In this document: positions 36,280 through 45,337 of the stretch, one piece after another
How positions within the stretch are numbered: the first letter of the stretch is position 1
Layout of the letters: each line of letters starts with the position of its first letter
Assembly: GCF_946221635.1 (NCBI RefSeq)
Contig: NZ_CAMIHB010000017.1
Span: forward strand, 12,342-76,341
Length of the DNA stretch: 64,000 bases
Source: an uncultured Rhodoferax sp.
GTDB lineage: Bacteria; Pseudomonadota; Gammaproteobacteria; Burkholderiales; Burkholderiaceae_C
Reading direction: 5' to 3'
The notes under the pieces: model-generated
Databases searched by the model: none
Seen by the model: only the letters and a program-made list of their open reading frames with translations
What the model was told of the DNA's origin: nothing
Translations under genes and position numbers: made by a program

Positions 36280-36561
36280 TCAGGCGGCGTCCAACTGCGC
36301 GCGCGCCTTGTCCACCCAGACCTGCAGGTTGGCCAACAGGTCGGTCTGGCTGAAGGAGCAGCTTTCCTCACTGAACAGGGCGCTGGATTCCAAGCGATCC
36401 AGCAACTGCAGCAGTACATCGCCGTAGCGTGGCGGCAGGGTGGCCAGCAGTGCGTCCTGCGTGCGGGCCAGCGCAGACAGGGCGTGCGGCGTCATGCCAC
36501 CGGCCTGCATCTGCTGCAGGGCGATGGCGACGGTGTCGAGTTGGGCCTGAGCTGCGGCCAT
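36280..36561 (-). CDS. Small helical protein, function unknown (last gene of amino-acid transporter operon)
   Basis: 93 residues, wholly helical by composition, Ala/Gln/Leu-rich (AAAQAQLDTVAIALQQMQ, LLQLLDRLESSALF), one Cys, no signal peptide or membrane segment. Its ATG lies 2 bp after the stop of the ABC ATPase gene, so it is translated from the same mRNA. No family recognised. It may be an adaptor or simply a hitchhiker in the operon. Confidence 0.65.
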   Translation of the reverse strand: MAAAQAQLDTVAIALQQMQAGGMTPHALSALARTQDALLATLPPRYGDVLLQLLDRLESSALFSEESCSFSQTDLLANLQVWVDKARAQLDAA

Positions 36562-36563
36562 GC

Positions 36564-37307
36564 TCAGTGCCCCAGGATCTTGGAGAGAAAGTCCTTGCTG
36601 CGCTCGCTCTGCGGGTTGTTGAAGAAGGCATGCGGCGTGTTCTGTTCCACGATCTGGCCCTGGTCCATGAAGATCACCCGGTCGGCCACGGCCTTGGCAA
36701 AGCCCATCTCGTGGGTTACGCAGACCATGGTGATGCCCTGGCCGGCCATCTCGATCATCACGTCCAGCACTTCCTTGATCATCTCCGGGTCCAGCGCCGA
36801 GGTGGGCTCATCGAACAGCATGATCTTGGGCTTGAGGCACAGCGCGCGGGCGATGGCCACACGCTGCTGCTGACCACCGGAAAGCTGTAGCGGGTATTTG
36901 TTGGCCTGGTTGGCAATGCGTACGCGTTCGAGCTGCTGCATGGCCTTTTCTTCGGCCTCCTTCTTGGGCATCTTGCCGACCCACATGGGCGAGAGCGTCA
37001 GGTTCTCCAGCACCGTGAGGTGGGGAAAGAGGTTGAACTGCTGGAACACCATGCCGACCTTCTTGCGCACATCGTCGATGGCCTTGATGTCGTCGGTCAG
37101 TTCCACGCCGTCCACCACGAGCTGGCCCTGCTGGTGCTCTTCCAGGCGGTTGATGCAGCGGATCAGCGTGGACTTGCCCGAGCCCGAAGGGCCGCAGACC
37201 ACGATGCGTTCGCCCTTGGTGACGGTGAGGTCGATGTCGCGCAGCACGTGGAAGTTATTGCCATACCACTTGTTGACTTTGTTGAAGGTGATGATGGGTT
37301 CAGACAT
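36564..37307 (-). CDS. aapP: General amino-acid ABC transporter, ATP-binding protein (AapP/BztD-like)
   Basis: 247 residues. Polar amino-acid uptake ATPase: Walker A GPSGSGKST, Q-loop MVFQQFNLFPHLTVLENLTL, signature LSGGQQQRVAIARA, Walker B IMLFDEPTSALDPEM, H-loop CVTHEMGFA. Together with the two permeases and the binding protein upstream it forms the glutamate/glutamine/aspartate/asparagine (or general L-amino-acid) importer of the Aap/Bzt type. It follows permease 2 by 18 bp. Gene symbol by homology of the whole operon. Confidence 0.92.
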   Translation of the reverse strand: MSEPIITFNKVNKWYGNNFHVLRDIDLTVTKGERIVVCGPSGSGKSTLIRCINRLEEHQQGQLVVDGVELTDDIKAIDDVRKKVGMVFQQFNLFPHLTVLENLTLSPMWVGKMPKKEAEEKAMQQLERVRIANQANKYPLQLSGGQQQRVAIARALCLKPKIMLFDEPTSALDPEMIKEVLDVMIEMAGQGITMVCVTHEMGFAKAVADRVIFMDQGQIVEQNTPHAFFNNPQSERSKDFLSKILGH

Positions 37308-37325
37308 GGGAATCCTTGGCGTTCT

Positions 37326-38429
37326 TTAGCGTTGCTTGCTCTTGTTGACCTGCTTTTCGATCCACAGGCTGTAGCGCGACATGGAGAAACAGAATGCGAA
37401 GTAGATGAGGGCGATGAAGAGGTAGCCCTCGATCTTGTAGGGGCGCCAATCGGCATCCGAGTTCAGGGCCAGGCTCATGGCGCCAGTGAGCTCGTAGAGG
37501 CTCACGATGGTGACCAGCGAGGTGTCCTTGAAGGTGGAAATGAAGTTGTTCATGATGCCTGGCACCACCATGGCCAGCGCCTGCGGCAGCACGATCTTGC
37601 GCTGCGTCTGCCAGTAGCTCAGCCCCAGTGTCGCAGCCGCTTCCACCTGGCCTTTGGGAACGGCCTGCAGACCGCCGCGGATGACCTCGGCCATATAGGC
37701 CGCGGCAAACAGCGTGATGCCGGCGAGCACGCGTACCAGCACGTCGATACTGAAGCCCTGCGGCATGAGCAGCGGGAACATAAAAGAGGCCATGAACAGC
37801 ACCGAGATCAGCGGCACGCCGCGGATCAGCTCGACGTAGATGGTGCAGAAACTCTTGATGGCCGGCATGCGCGAACGTCGACCCAGCGCGATCAGCAGTG
37901 CAATCGGAAACGCCATGGCCATGGACAGCGAGGACAGCAGCAGCGTCAGCGGCAGGCCACCCCAGCGGTCGGTGTCGACGCGGCTCAGGCCCAGCACGCC
38001 GCCGTACATGACGACAAAGAAGAAGCCCAGCACGGCGACCCAGGCCAGGCCCAGCCAGGCCTTCCAGAACATGCGCATGCAGCTGCACACCAGCAGGGTC
38101 AGCAGCAACAGGGTGGCAATGAGTGGTCGCCATTGCTCCTCAAAGGGGTAGCGGCCGAAGATGATGATGCGGAATTTCTCCGCCACCACGCCCCAGCAGG
38201 CGCCTGCCCCCTCGACGTGGCAGGCATCGAAATTGGGCACCCAGACCGCATGGACCAGGGCCCAGCCCAGCAGGCGCGGCACAAAGGTGAGCAGGGCCGC
38301 AAGCACGATGACCGTGCCCAGGGTGGTCTTCCAGTCGCCAAACAGGTTGTGGCGGACCCAGGCCACCAGGCCTTCGGTCTGGACCGGGGCGGGGCGCGCC
38401 GCTATGGGTTCAAAGGTATGTGCGCTCAT
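37326..38429 (-). CDS. aapM: General amino-acid ABC transporter, permease 2 (AapM/BztC-like)
   Basis: 367 residues, about eight membrane helices. HisM-type inner-membrane subunit with a long N-terminal region before the transport domain, as is usual for AapM/BztC. Transport signature IYVELIRGVPLISVLF and the EAA loop VPKGQVEAAATLGLSYWQTQRKIVLPQA are clear. Its start is 4 bp downstream of the permease 1 stop. Substrate range (acidic amino acids and amides or general L-amino acids) is inferred from family. Confidence 0.92.
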   Translation of the reverse strand: MSAHTFEPIAARPAPVQTEGLVAWVRHNLFGDWKTTLGTVIVLAALLTFVPRLLGWALVHAVWVPNFDACHVEGAGACWGVVAEKFRIIIFGRYPFEEQWRPLIATLLLLTLLVCSCMRMFWKAWLGLAWVAVLGFFFVVMYGGVLGLSRVDTDRWGGLPLTLLLSSLSMAMAFPIALLIALGRRSRMPAIKSFCTIYVELIRGVPLISVLFMASFMFPLLMPQGFSIDVLVRVLAGITLFAAAYMAEVIRGGLQAVPKGQVEAAATLGLSYWQTQRKIVLPQALAMVVPGIMNNFISTFKDTSLVTIVSLYELTGAMSLALNSDADWRPYKIEGYLFIALIYFAFCFSMSRYSLWIEKQVNKSKQR

Positions 38430-38433
38430 GGTC

Positions 38434-39612
38434 TCAGCGTTCCTTGATGGCGGCGCGGGCGTTGTACCAGTTCATCGTGATGGAGGTGAACAGCGAGGTA
38501 CTCAGGTACACCAGCATGATGATGGCGATGCATTCCACGGCGCGGCCGGTCTGGTTGATGGCGGTGTTGGCAATCGACACCACATCCGGGTAGCCGATGG
38601 CCACCGCCAGTGAGGAGTTCTTGGTCAGGTTCAGGTACTGGTTGGTGATGGGCGGAATGATCACGCGCAGCGCCTGCGGCAGCATCACCAGGCGCATGGT
38701 CTGGCCCCGGCTCAGGCCCAGGGCGGCGGCGGCCTCCGACTGGCCCAGTGCCACCGACTGGATGCCACCCCGGACCACCTCGGACACAAAGGCTGCGGTG
38801 TAGATCGTCAAGCCCAGTAGCACGGAGAGGTATTCGGGCGTGAGCGCGCCACCGTTTTCGATGGCGAACTCGCCCTGCACCGGCACATTCATGGCCGTAG
38901 GCGCACCGCCCAGCAGCCATCCCAGCAGGCCGGTTCCCAGCACGATGGTCAATGGCACCCAGACCATGCTCTTGGCCCGACCTGTGGCCTCGAAAGCCGC
39001 CTGGGCCCAGCGGCGGTAGCCCCAGGCCAGCGCTACACCGGCCAACAGGCCCCAGGCGCCCCAGACATGGCCTGTGGCCCACTCGGGAATGGGGAAGTTG
39101 ATGCCGCCCTTGCTCAGGAAGATGGGGCCGACCGACAGCGGCTCGCTGGAAGCGGGCAGTACTTCGGTGAACATCAGGTACCACATCAGCAATTGCAGCA
39201 GCACCGGGATGTTGCGGAAAAACTCGACATACGCGGTGCACAGGCCGCGGATCAGTGCATTGCGCGAGAAGCGGCCCACGCCAATCAGTGTGCCCAGGAC
39301 GGTGGTGAGGAGGATGCCCACCACGGCCACGCGCAGGGTGTTGACGAAGCCCACCAGGTAGGCGCGCCAGTAGGACTCGCCCGAGTCGAAGGCGAACAGG
39401 CTCTCGCCGATGTCAAAGCCCGCCGGGCTGGAGAGAAAGTCGAAGCCGCTCTGGATGCCGCGCAGCTTCATGTTGGTGGTGGTGTTGTGTGCCAGGTAGA
39501 GCACGGTGGCCAGTACCGCCACGACGGCGATCACCTGGTAGAGCAGGCCACGGAATGCCTGGCTGCGCCAGGACCACGATTTCTTGGGTGGTGGGGAGGA
39601 GGGGGTGGACAT
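38434..39612 (-). CDS. aapQ: General amino-acid ABC transporter, permease 1 (AapQ/BztB-like)
   Basis: 392 residues. First permease: N-terminal helix (LLYQVIAVVAVLATVLYLA), the typical LRGIQSGFDFLSSPAGFDIGE segment, CTAYVEFFRNIPVLLQLLMW and the EAA loop VALGQSEAAAALGLSRGQTM. ATG 39612 is used because AAGGG lies a few bases upstream; the frame extends 18 codons further without support. Second gene of the operon, 123 bp after the binding-protein gene, a gap that may hold a partial terminator, as is common after abundant binding proteins. Confidence 0.92.
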   Translation of the reverse strand: MSTPSSPPPKKSWSWRSQAFRGLLYQVIAVVAVLATVLYLAHNTTTNMKLRGIQSGFDFLSSPAGFDIGESLFAFDSGESYWRAYLVGFVNTLRVAVVGILLTTVLGTLIGVGRFSRNALIRGLCTAYVEFFRNIPVLLQLLMWYLMFTEVLPASSEPLSVGPIFLSKGGINFPIPEWATGHVWGAWGLLAGVALAWGYRRWAQAAFEATGRAKSMVWVPLTIVLGTGLLGWLLGGAPTAMNVPVQGEFAIENGGALTPEYLSVLLGLTIYTAAFVSEVVRGGIQSVALGQSEAAAALGLSRGQTMRLVMLPQALRVIIPPITNQYLNLTKNSSLAVAIGYPDVVSIANTAINQTGRAVECIAIIMLVYLSTSLFTSITMNWYNARAAIKER

Positions 39613-39734
39613 GGCAGCCCTTCGGTGAACGGGAAAACGCGCTGGGTGTGGAAAAGGGCAGTGCAAGAAGTCTGCAGCTGCCCTTTTCGGTACCGTGGTG
39701 CGAAGTGGTCAGGAAACCGCTTCGTGCATCCGGA

Positions 39735-40769
39735 TCAGCGGACGGGAGGCGCGTACTGCACGCCGCCCTTGTTCCACAGGTTGTTCAGGCCGCGCGGCAG
39801 TTGCAGTGCAGACTTGGGGCCCACATTGCGCTCGAAGATCTCGCCGTAGTTGCCTGTGGTCTTGACGGCGCGCGCCAGCCATTCCTTGTCCAGGCCCAGC
39901 AGCTTGCCGGTGTCTTCGGTGGAACCCAGCAGGCGGCCTACCACGGGGTCCTTGCTGTTGGCCTTGAGCTCGTCCACATTGGTCTGGGTCACACCGTACT
40001 CTTCGGCTTCCAGCAGGCCGTAGATCACCCACTTGACGATGGTGGTCCACTCGTCGTCACCGCGGCGCACCATGGGGCCCAGGGGTTCCTTGGAGATCAG
40101 CTCGGGCAGGATGATGTGGTCGGCAGGGTTCTTGGCCACCTTGTTGCGGGTGGAGGCCAGGCCGGAGGCATCGGTGGTGTAGGCCACGCAGCGGCCGGAG
40201 AAGTAGGCGCCTTCGGCGGCTTCGAGCTTCTCGAACACGATGGGCTTGATGCCCAGGTTGTTGGCCTTGGAGTAGTCGGTCAGGTTCTTCTCGGTGGTGG
40301 TGCCGGACTGCACGCACACGGTCTGGCCCTTGAGCTGCTTGGCGCTCTTGAGCTTGCTCTTGACGGGCACCATGAAACCCTGGCCGTCGTAGTAGGTCAC
40401 GGCGGTCTGGGTCAGGCCCAGGGAGGCGTCACGGGTCAGGGTGAAGGTGGTGTTGCGCGACAGCACATCGATTTCACCGGACTGCAGCGCGGTGAAGCGC
40501 GCCTGTGCGTTCAGCGGCACGTATTTCACCTTCTCGCCATCACCCAGGGTGGCGGCAGCCAGGGCGCGGCAGACATCGACATCCAGACCGGTCCACTTGC
40601 CGCTGGAATCCGCTGCGCCAAAGCCGGCCAGGCCGGTGTTCACGCCACAGACCACCTGACCACGCGCCTTGATGGCGTCCAGCGTCTTGCCGGCATGGGC
40701 GGGGGCGGCCAGCACGGCGCCCATGGCAGCGGCCACGAGGGCCAGCGATTTCAATGTCTTGATGTGCAT
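39735..40769 (-). CDS. aapJ: General amino-acid ABC transporter, periplasmic binding protein (AapJ/BztA-like)
   Basis: 344 residues. Signal peptide MHIKTLKSLALVAAAMGAVLAAPAHA, then a class-3 solute-binding domain: CGVNTGLAGFGAADSSGKWTGLDVDVCRALAAA, LNAQARFTALQSGEIDVLSRNTTFTLTRD (with the conserved NTT and Arg that contacts the amino-acid carboxylate), CVQSGTTTEKNL. ATG 40769 is preceded by GGAGAGGA. First gene of the operon; its 5' leader lies in the 258-bp divergent gap to the methionine synthase gene. Confidence 0.94.
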   Translation of the reverse strand: MHIKTLKSLALVAAAMGAVLAAPAHAGKTLDAIKARGQVVCGVNTGLAGFGAADSSGKWTGLDVDVCRALAAATLGDGEKVKYVPLNAQARFTALQSGEIDVLSRNTTFTLTRDASLGLTQTAVTYYDGQGFMVPVKSKLKSAKQLKGQTVCVQSGTTTEKNLTDYSKANNLGIKPIVFEKLEAAEGAYFSGRCVAYTTDASGLASTRNKVAKNPADHIILPELISKEPLGPMVRRGDDEWTTIVKWVIYGLLEAEEYGVTQTNVDELKANSKDPVVGRLLGSTEDTGKLLGLDKEWLARAVKTTGNYGEIFERNVGPKSALQLPRGLNNLWNKGGVQYAPPVR

Positions 40770-41027
40770 AAAAGTCCTCTCCAGATGAATTGAGTCAGCG
40801 GTTCGCACCACCGTGGTGTGCGGCCCGTTTCCGACGCTGAACTGTAGCGCTGTCAGGGGGGCGGCCCATGCGGGTTTACCATCGGCGCAAATACAGAATA
40901 TTCATAATCTAATGCTCTGCGCCGCCTTCCCTGGGGCGGGGAATTAGCAGAATCCATGCCATGCGCAGGTCTTGCGCAAGCCCGTACCAGTCGTCCGCCC
41001 GATGGGTATCGATACCGAGGAGCTTCC

Positions 41028-42050
41028 ATGTTCGCCACCGCCATTGCCGGCAGCCTGCCCAAACCCGCCTGGCTGTCCGAAACCGAAAAGCTCTGGCCCC
41101 AGTGGAAGCTGGCGGGCCCCGAACTGCAGCAGGCCAAGGCCGACGCCACGCTGTTGTGGATCAAGGCGCAAGAGGACGCAGGGCTGGACGTGGTCGGGGA
41201 CGGGGAGCAAAGCCGCCAGCACTTTGTGCATGGCTTTCTGGAGCGGGTGGACGGCATCGACTTTGAGCACAAGGTCACCATGGGCATCCGCAACAACCGC
41301 TACGACGCGCAGGTGCCGCAGGTCATTGCAGCGCTGCGGCTCAAGGGCCGCGTGCATGCCTTCGAGGCGCAGCTGGCCCGCGCCCACACCAAGAAGAAAC
41401 TCAAGTTCACGTTGCCCGGCCCGCTGACCATTGTGGACACCGTGGCCGACCGCTTCTACGGCGACAAGAAGACCATGGCCTTCGCGTTCGCCGAGCTGCT
41501 GAACCAGGAGGCACTGGCCCTGCAGGCCGATGGCGTGGACATCATCCAGTTCGACGAACCGGGCTTCAACGTCTACATGCAGGACGCCGTGGACTGGGGC
41601 GTGCAGGCGCTGGAGATTGCGGCGCGCGGCCTCACCTGCACGACGGCCGTGCACATCTGCTACGGCTACGGCATCAAGGCCAATACCGACTGGAAAGAGA
41701 CGCTGGGCCAGGAATGGCGCCAGTACGCCCAAGTCTTCCCCGCGCTGGCCGCCAGCAGCATCCAGCAGGTGAGCCTGGAGTGTTATCACTCCCATGTGCC
41801 GCCGGACCTGATGGCGCTGCTGAAGGACAAGGATGTGATGGTGGGGGTGATCGATGTGGCCAGCGACGTGGTCGAAACGCCCGAGCAGGTGGCAGACACG
41901 ATTGGCCTGGCGCTGCAGCATGTGCCGCGCGAGCGCCTCATCGCCTGCACCAACTGCGGCCTGGCACCCATGCGCCGCGAGATAGCCGAAGCCAAGCTCG
42001 CTGCCCTGGCCCAGGGTGCCGCGCTGGCGCGGCAGCGTTATGGGGCGTGA
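41028..42050 (+). CDS. Core-only methionine synthase (MetE C-terminal-like)
   Basis: 340 residues, only the catalytic half of cobalamin-independent MetE. Zinc and substrate residues are present: H209 and C211 (AVHICYGYG), E251 (SLECYH) and C310 (ACTNCGL). IIQFDEPGFN matches the homocysteine site. Full-length MetE is about 750 residues, so the folate-binding half is absent: this is the short type (Mes family), which is thought to take methyl groups from donors other than methyl-folate polyglutamate. Some members need a partner (MesX/DUF1852) which is not seen next to it. GAGGAGC precedes the ATG. Confidence 0.85.
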   Translation: MFATAIAGSLPKPAWLSETEKLWPQWKLAGPELQQAKADATLLWIKAQEDAGLDVVGDGEQSRQHFVHGFLERVDGIDFEHKVTMGIRNNRYDAQVPQVIAALRLKGRVHAFEAQLARAHTKKKLKFTLPGPLTIVDTVADRFYGDKKTMAFAFAELLNQEALALQADGVDIIQFDEPGFNVYMQDAVDWGVQALEIAARGLTCTTAVHICYGYGIKANTDWKETLGQEWRQYAQVFPALAASSIQQVSLECYHSHVPPDLMALLKDKDVMVGVIDVASDVVETPEQVADTIGLALQHVPRERLIACTNCGLAPMRREIAEAKLAALAQGAALARQRYGA

Positions 42051-42063
42051 TGCGAAGGTTTTT

Positions 42064-42113
42064 TGCCTCTAGCCCCCGTGGAATCTGCGCGAGCAGCTAC
42101 TAAAACAGTAGCA
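42064..42113 (+). repeat. Dispersed hairpin element, copy 10 (intergenic, near-complete)
   Basis: TGCCTCTAGCCCCCGTGG, then TGCGCGAGCA and GCTA-N9-TAGC (42096-42112); the arms extend to a 6-bp perfect stem GCTACT/AGTAGC. It lies between the convergent methionine synthase and oxidoreductase genes. Best copy for defining the consensus. Confidence 0.88.
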
Positions 42114-42132
42114 TGCTGCGCGGTGATGGTTC

Positions 42133-43173
42133 TTAGCCCTTCGCCACTTCCAGCACCAGCTTGCCGAAGTTTTCGCCGTTGAAGAGCTTGAGCAGCGTGT
42201 CGGGGAAGGTCTGCAGGCCCACCACCACGTCTTCCTTGCTTTTCATGCGGCCGTCCTTCAGGTAGCCGGCCATCTCGGCCACGGCCAGGTGGTAGCGGTC
42301 GGCGTAGTCGAAGACCACGATGCCTTCCATGCGTGCGCGGTTCACGAGCAGGCTCAGGTAGTTCTTGGGGCCCTGCACGGCGGTCGTATTGTTGTACTGG
42401 CTGATGGCGCCGCAGATGATGATGCGGGCCTTGCGGTTGATGCGGGCCAGCACATCGTCCAGGATCTCGCCGCCCACGTTGTCGAAGTAGATGTCCACGC
42501 CGCCGGGGCAGTGCTCCTTCAGGCCCGCGCGCACGGCGCCAGGGCCGGCCTTGTAGTCGATGCAGGCGTCAAAGCCCAGCTCTTTCACCACCCAGTCGCA
42601 CTTGGCGGGGCCACCGGCGATGCCGACCACGCGGCAGCCCTTGATCTTCGCGATCTGGCCCACGGTCTGGCCTACGGCGCCGGCCGCACCCGAAATCACC
42701 ACGGTCTCGCCCGCCTTGGGCTGGCCCACGTCCATCAGGCCGAAGTACCCGGTCATGCCAGGCATGCCCAGCACGTTGAGCCATTGGGTGAGGCTGCCCG
42801 CGCGCAGATCGATCTTGACCAGGCCGGCACGCTTGAAGTCGGCGGGCGCCAGCGTGATGTACTCCTGCACGCCAAAGCCCGCGCTCACATGGTCGCCCAC
42901 TGCGTACTTGTCGCTCTTGCTGGCCACCACCACGCCCACGCCACCGGCGCGCATGACTTCGCCAATGCCCACAGGCGGGATGTAGCTTTTGCCTTCGTTC
43001 ATCCAGCCGCGCATGGCCGGGTCCAGGCTCAGCGCCAGGGTCTTGAGGGTGACGCCGCCCTCGGCCGGTTCGGCTACGGGTTCGGTGGTGTGGCTCCAGT
43101 CCGTGGCCTTGGGCATACCTACCGGGCGGGCCGCCAGGCGGATCTGGTGGTTGACGAGGTGGGCGAGGGACAT
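42133..43173 (-). CDS. NADP-dependent medium-chain oxidoreductase (CurA-like)
   Basis: 346 residues. Zinc-independent alcohol-dehydrogenase-like reductase of the leukotriene B4 dehydrogenase / curcumin reductase group: ALSLDPAMRGWMNEGKSYIPP, GMPGMTGYFGLMDVGQPKAGETVVISGAAGAVGQ with the nucleotide-binding AAGAVG, FDACIDYK, CPGGVDIYFDNVGGEIL and GAISQYNNT. Reduces activated double bonds (enones, quinones) with NADPH; the real substrate is unknown. AGGAG precedes the ATG. Confidence 0.93.
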   Translation of the reverse strand: MSLAHLVNHQIRLAARPVGMPKATDWSHTTEPVAEPAEGGVTLKTLALSLDPAMRGWMNEGKSYIPPVGIGEVMRAGGVGVVVASKSDKYAVGDHVSAGFGVQEYITLAPADFKRAGLVKIDLRAGSLTQWLNVLGMPGMTGYFGLMDVGQPKAGETVVISGAAGAVGQTVGQIAKIKGCRVVGIAGGPAKCDWVVKELGFDACIDYKAGPGAVRAGLKEHCPGGVDIYFDNVGGEILDDVLARINRKARIIICGAISQYNNTTAVQGPKNYLSLLVNRARMEGIVVFDYADRYHLAVAEMAGYLKDGRMKSKEDVVVGLQTFPDTLLKLFNGENFGKLVLEVAKG

Positions 43174-43304
43174 GGCTGGCTCCTGTGGGTCAAGGGGCGA
43201 CGCGCTGACGGGTCGCAGAGAAGGCGCATGGTAGCGCCGGCCCCAGCCTGCTGGGGGAACCTAAGTGACAAGCGGTGGGGAGCTCGCCCTAAAACGGCTC
43301 CGGG

Positions 43305-43916
43305 TCAGTGCGCCACGTAGCGGCCCTTCTGGTGGTTGGTCGCCAGCGTCTGGTTGAGCAGCGTGGCGCCCAGCACACTCAAGGCAATGTGCTGCCAGTC
43401 GGTCACGGCAAAGGCCAGCAGCACGATGGTGGCGTCCAGCGCCATCTGGATGCGGCCTGCACGCCACCCCCGGCTCTCCTGCAGGTACAGCGCCAGCACA
43501 TTGAAGCCGCCCAGGCTGGCACGGTGGCGGAACAGGATGAGCATGCCCGTGCCCATGAGCGAACCGCCCACCAGCGCCGCCACCAGCGGCTGCAGTTGCG
43601 AGAAGCCTATCCACTGTGGCAGCAGATTGGTCAGCAGTGTGAGCAGGGCCACGGCGGCGAAGGTCTTGAAGGTGAAGGCGCGGCCCATGCGCTTCCAGGC
43701 CAGGGCGTAGAAGGGCAGGTTGATGGCGAAGAAGATGAGGCCGAAGTTCCAGCCCGTGGCGTAGTGCAGCCAGAAGGCCATGCCCGCCGTGCCCCCGGTC
43801 AGCAGCCCCAGCTGCTTGAACATGAGCACCCCCAGCGCCACGAAAGTGGTGCCCGTCAGCAGGGCCAGGATGTCTTCAAACGGGCGATGGCGCAGGGCGG
43901 CGGGATGGGTGGACAT
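43305..43916 (-). CDS. YitT-family membrane protein
   Basis: 203 residues, five to six hydrophobic segments. YitT/DUF161 membrane domain: FVALGVLMFKQLGLLTGGTAGMAFWLHY (the family's GGxxG loop), LPFYALAWKRMGRAFTFKTFAA, and FRHRASLGGFNVLALYLQE. Function of the family is not established. Ends QKGRYVAH. Its start is 14 bp downstream of the hemerythrin gene's stop, so the two are probably co-transcribed. Confidence 0.85.
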   Translation of the reverse strand: MSTHPAALRHRPFEDILALLTGTTFVALGVLMFKQLGLLTGGTAGMAFWLHYATGWNFGLIFFAINLPFYALAWKRMGRAFTFKTFAAVALLTLLTNLLPQWIGFSQLQPLVAALVGGSLMGTGMLILFRHRASLGGFNVLALYLQESRGWRAGRIQMALDATIVLLAFAVTDWQHIALSVLGATLLNQTLATNHQKGRYVAH

Positions 43917-43930
43917 GGGCTGGGCAAAGG

Positions 43931-44440
43931 TCAGTGGGGCGTGCAACTGCCACCGCCACAACCGTGAATGGCCTGTACGGGCAGGCGTTCGGGCTGTGAC
44001 AGTTGGCCGGTTGCCGGATCGTAGCCCGCCGAACGCAAGTGCAGTGCCAGGGAGGCGTCCATGGTCTGCGCATGCTGCGGGAACCAGGTGCCCAGCTCGC
44101 GCGCCATTTGGCGCACTACGGCCAGGTCGCCTCCGTGGCCGCGGGCCTCGCCCTCGCGCATCACCTGCAGAATGATCTTGTGCTGGGTGGCGTGGCAGTT
44201 CTGGGGGGCAAAGCCGGTGTCGCGCATCCACTGGTCCTCGCGGTCAAAGTGGTCCTGCGTGTGCGCAATCAGTGCGGCCCAGCGTGGCAGCAACTGGTCG
44301 TCGGGCGCTTGCACCACCTCGGCCAGCAGTTCCACAAATTCCTGGTGCGTGGCGTCCATCACCGGCATGTCCAGGGCCAGGGCGTCGCTCCATTGCAGGG
44401 GCAGATCCGGGGTGTCGGGGGCGTGGGGGCTCGTGGTCAT
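43931..44440 (-). CDS. Bacteriohemerythrin with C-terminal CGGGSC tail
   Basis: 169 residues. Non-haem diiron oxygen-binding four-helix bundle. Ligands H32, H64, E68, H83, H87, H123 and D128 keep the standard spacing of hemerythrin (4, 15, 4, 36 and 5 residues between the last six), so it should bind O2 reversibly. After the bundle comes a 30-residue extension ending HGCGGGSCTPH, with two Cys and two His, which is not part of the ordinary fold; it might be a metal or redox site or a sensor tail. GGAGA precedes the ATG. First gene before the YitT protein; divergent from the 2OG oxygenase. Confidence 0.9.
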   Translation of the reverse strand: MTTSPHAPDTPDLPLQWSDALALDMPVMDATHQEFVELLAEVVQAPDDQLLPRWAALIAHTQDHFDREDQWMRDTGFAPQNCHATQHKIILQVMREGEARGHGGDLAVVRQMARELGTWFPQHAQTMDASLALHLRSAGYDPATGQLSQPERLPVQAIHGCGGGSCTPH

Positions 44441-44557
44441 CAAGGTCTCCAGAAAGGGAGGCCAGATTAGCCAGCCACGCCGCAGGGCGTCTTGACCCAT
44501 ATCAGCCGCCGTGCACTCTTCTGGGTCGATAATGCGGCGCAGCCCCTGTAGGGCACT

Positions 44558-45319
44558 ATGTTGATACCCGCCATGACGCTTTCCTTCCCGCCTCCCGCGA
44601 TTGCCACCCCCCAGGCGCTGGGCCCCACCCTGCAGGCCCAGGGCTATGCCGTGGTGGCGCCGGCGCAGGTGGCGGCGCTGGCCGGACTGGATCTGGACAC
44701 CCTGCTGGCCTGGCGCCCGCTGTGGGCCGACCTGCCCCCGGACAACTACCTGCGTGACGGTGGCCGCTACCGCCGCCGCCGCCACGCCTGCTTTGTGGTG
44801 AACGGCGACACGGTCACGCTGGCCCCCCACCGCCCGCACTGGCAGCCGGTGGAGTACAACGCCCTGCATGGCGGCATGCAGCGCCATTTCGAACCCATGC
44901 TCCCCGCGCTGGTAGCGCAACCGGCCTGGCAGCAGTTGCTGGCCTGGCTGGGCCGGGTGGCCAGTGCGCTCAAGGGCGCCCAGCCCTGGTACACCGAGGC
45001 GCACCAGTTCCGCATCGACACCACCGACGGCATCGGCCGGCCCACGCCCGAGGGCGCGCACCGGGATGGCGTGGACCTGGTGGCCGTGTTTCTGGTGGGG
45101 CGCGAGGGTGTGAAGGGGGGAGAGACCCGGGTGTTCGAAGCCGATGGCCCCAACGGACAGCGCTTTACGCTGACCGAGCCCTGGTCCTTGCTGCTGCTGG
45201 ACGATGCGCGCGTGATCCATGAGTCCACCCCTATCCAGCCTGTGGCGGCGGCAGGGCAGCGCGACACCTTGGTGCTGACCCTGCGCGCGGGCAACTTCCA
45301 GGGCGAGCCCGCCCGCTAG
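44558..45319 (+). CDS. 2OG-Fe(II) dioxygenase family protein (BsmA-like)
   Basis: 253 residues from ATG 44558 (or 248 from 44573; no strong ribosome-binding site decides). Double-stranded beta-helix fold of the PF10014 type: iron ligands H168 and D170 in EGAHRDGVDLV, distal H221 in ARVIHEST, and an Arg-rich RYRRRRHACFV region. Probably hydroxylates an amino acid or small molecule using 2-oxoglutarate; substrate unknown. The diguanylate cyclase gene starts 18 bp downstream, so co-transcription is likely. Confidence 0.83.
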   Translation: MLIPAMTLSFPPPAIATPQALGPTLQAQGYAVVAPAQVAALAGLDLDTLLAWRPLWADLPPDNYLRDGGRYRRRRHACFVVNGDTVTLAPHRPHWQPVEYNALHGGMQRHFEPMLPALVAQPAWQQLLAWLGRVASALKGAQPWYTEAHQFRIDTTDGIGRPTPEGAHRDGVDLVAVFLVGREGVKGGETRVFEADGPNGQRFTLTEPWSLLLLDDARVIHESTPIQPVAAAGQRDTLVLTLRAGNFQGEPAR

Positions 45320-45337
45320 GCAAACGCCGAACCCGGC

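Noticed and set aside
40770..41027. SAM or SAH riboswitch in front of the methionine synthase gene
   Set aside because: The 258-bp gap has a few stems and an 8-bp palindrome GAATATTC but none of the conserved riboswitch core sequences that I know.
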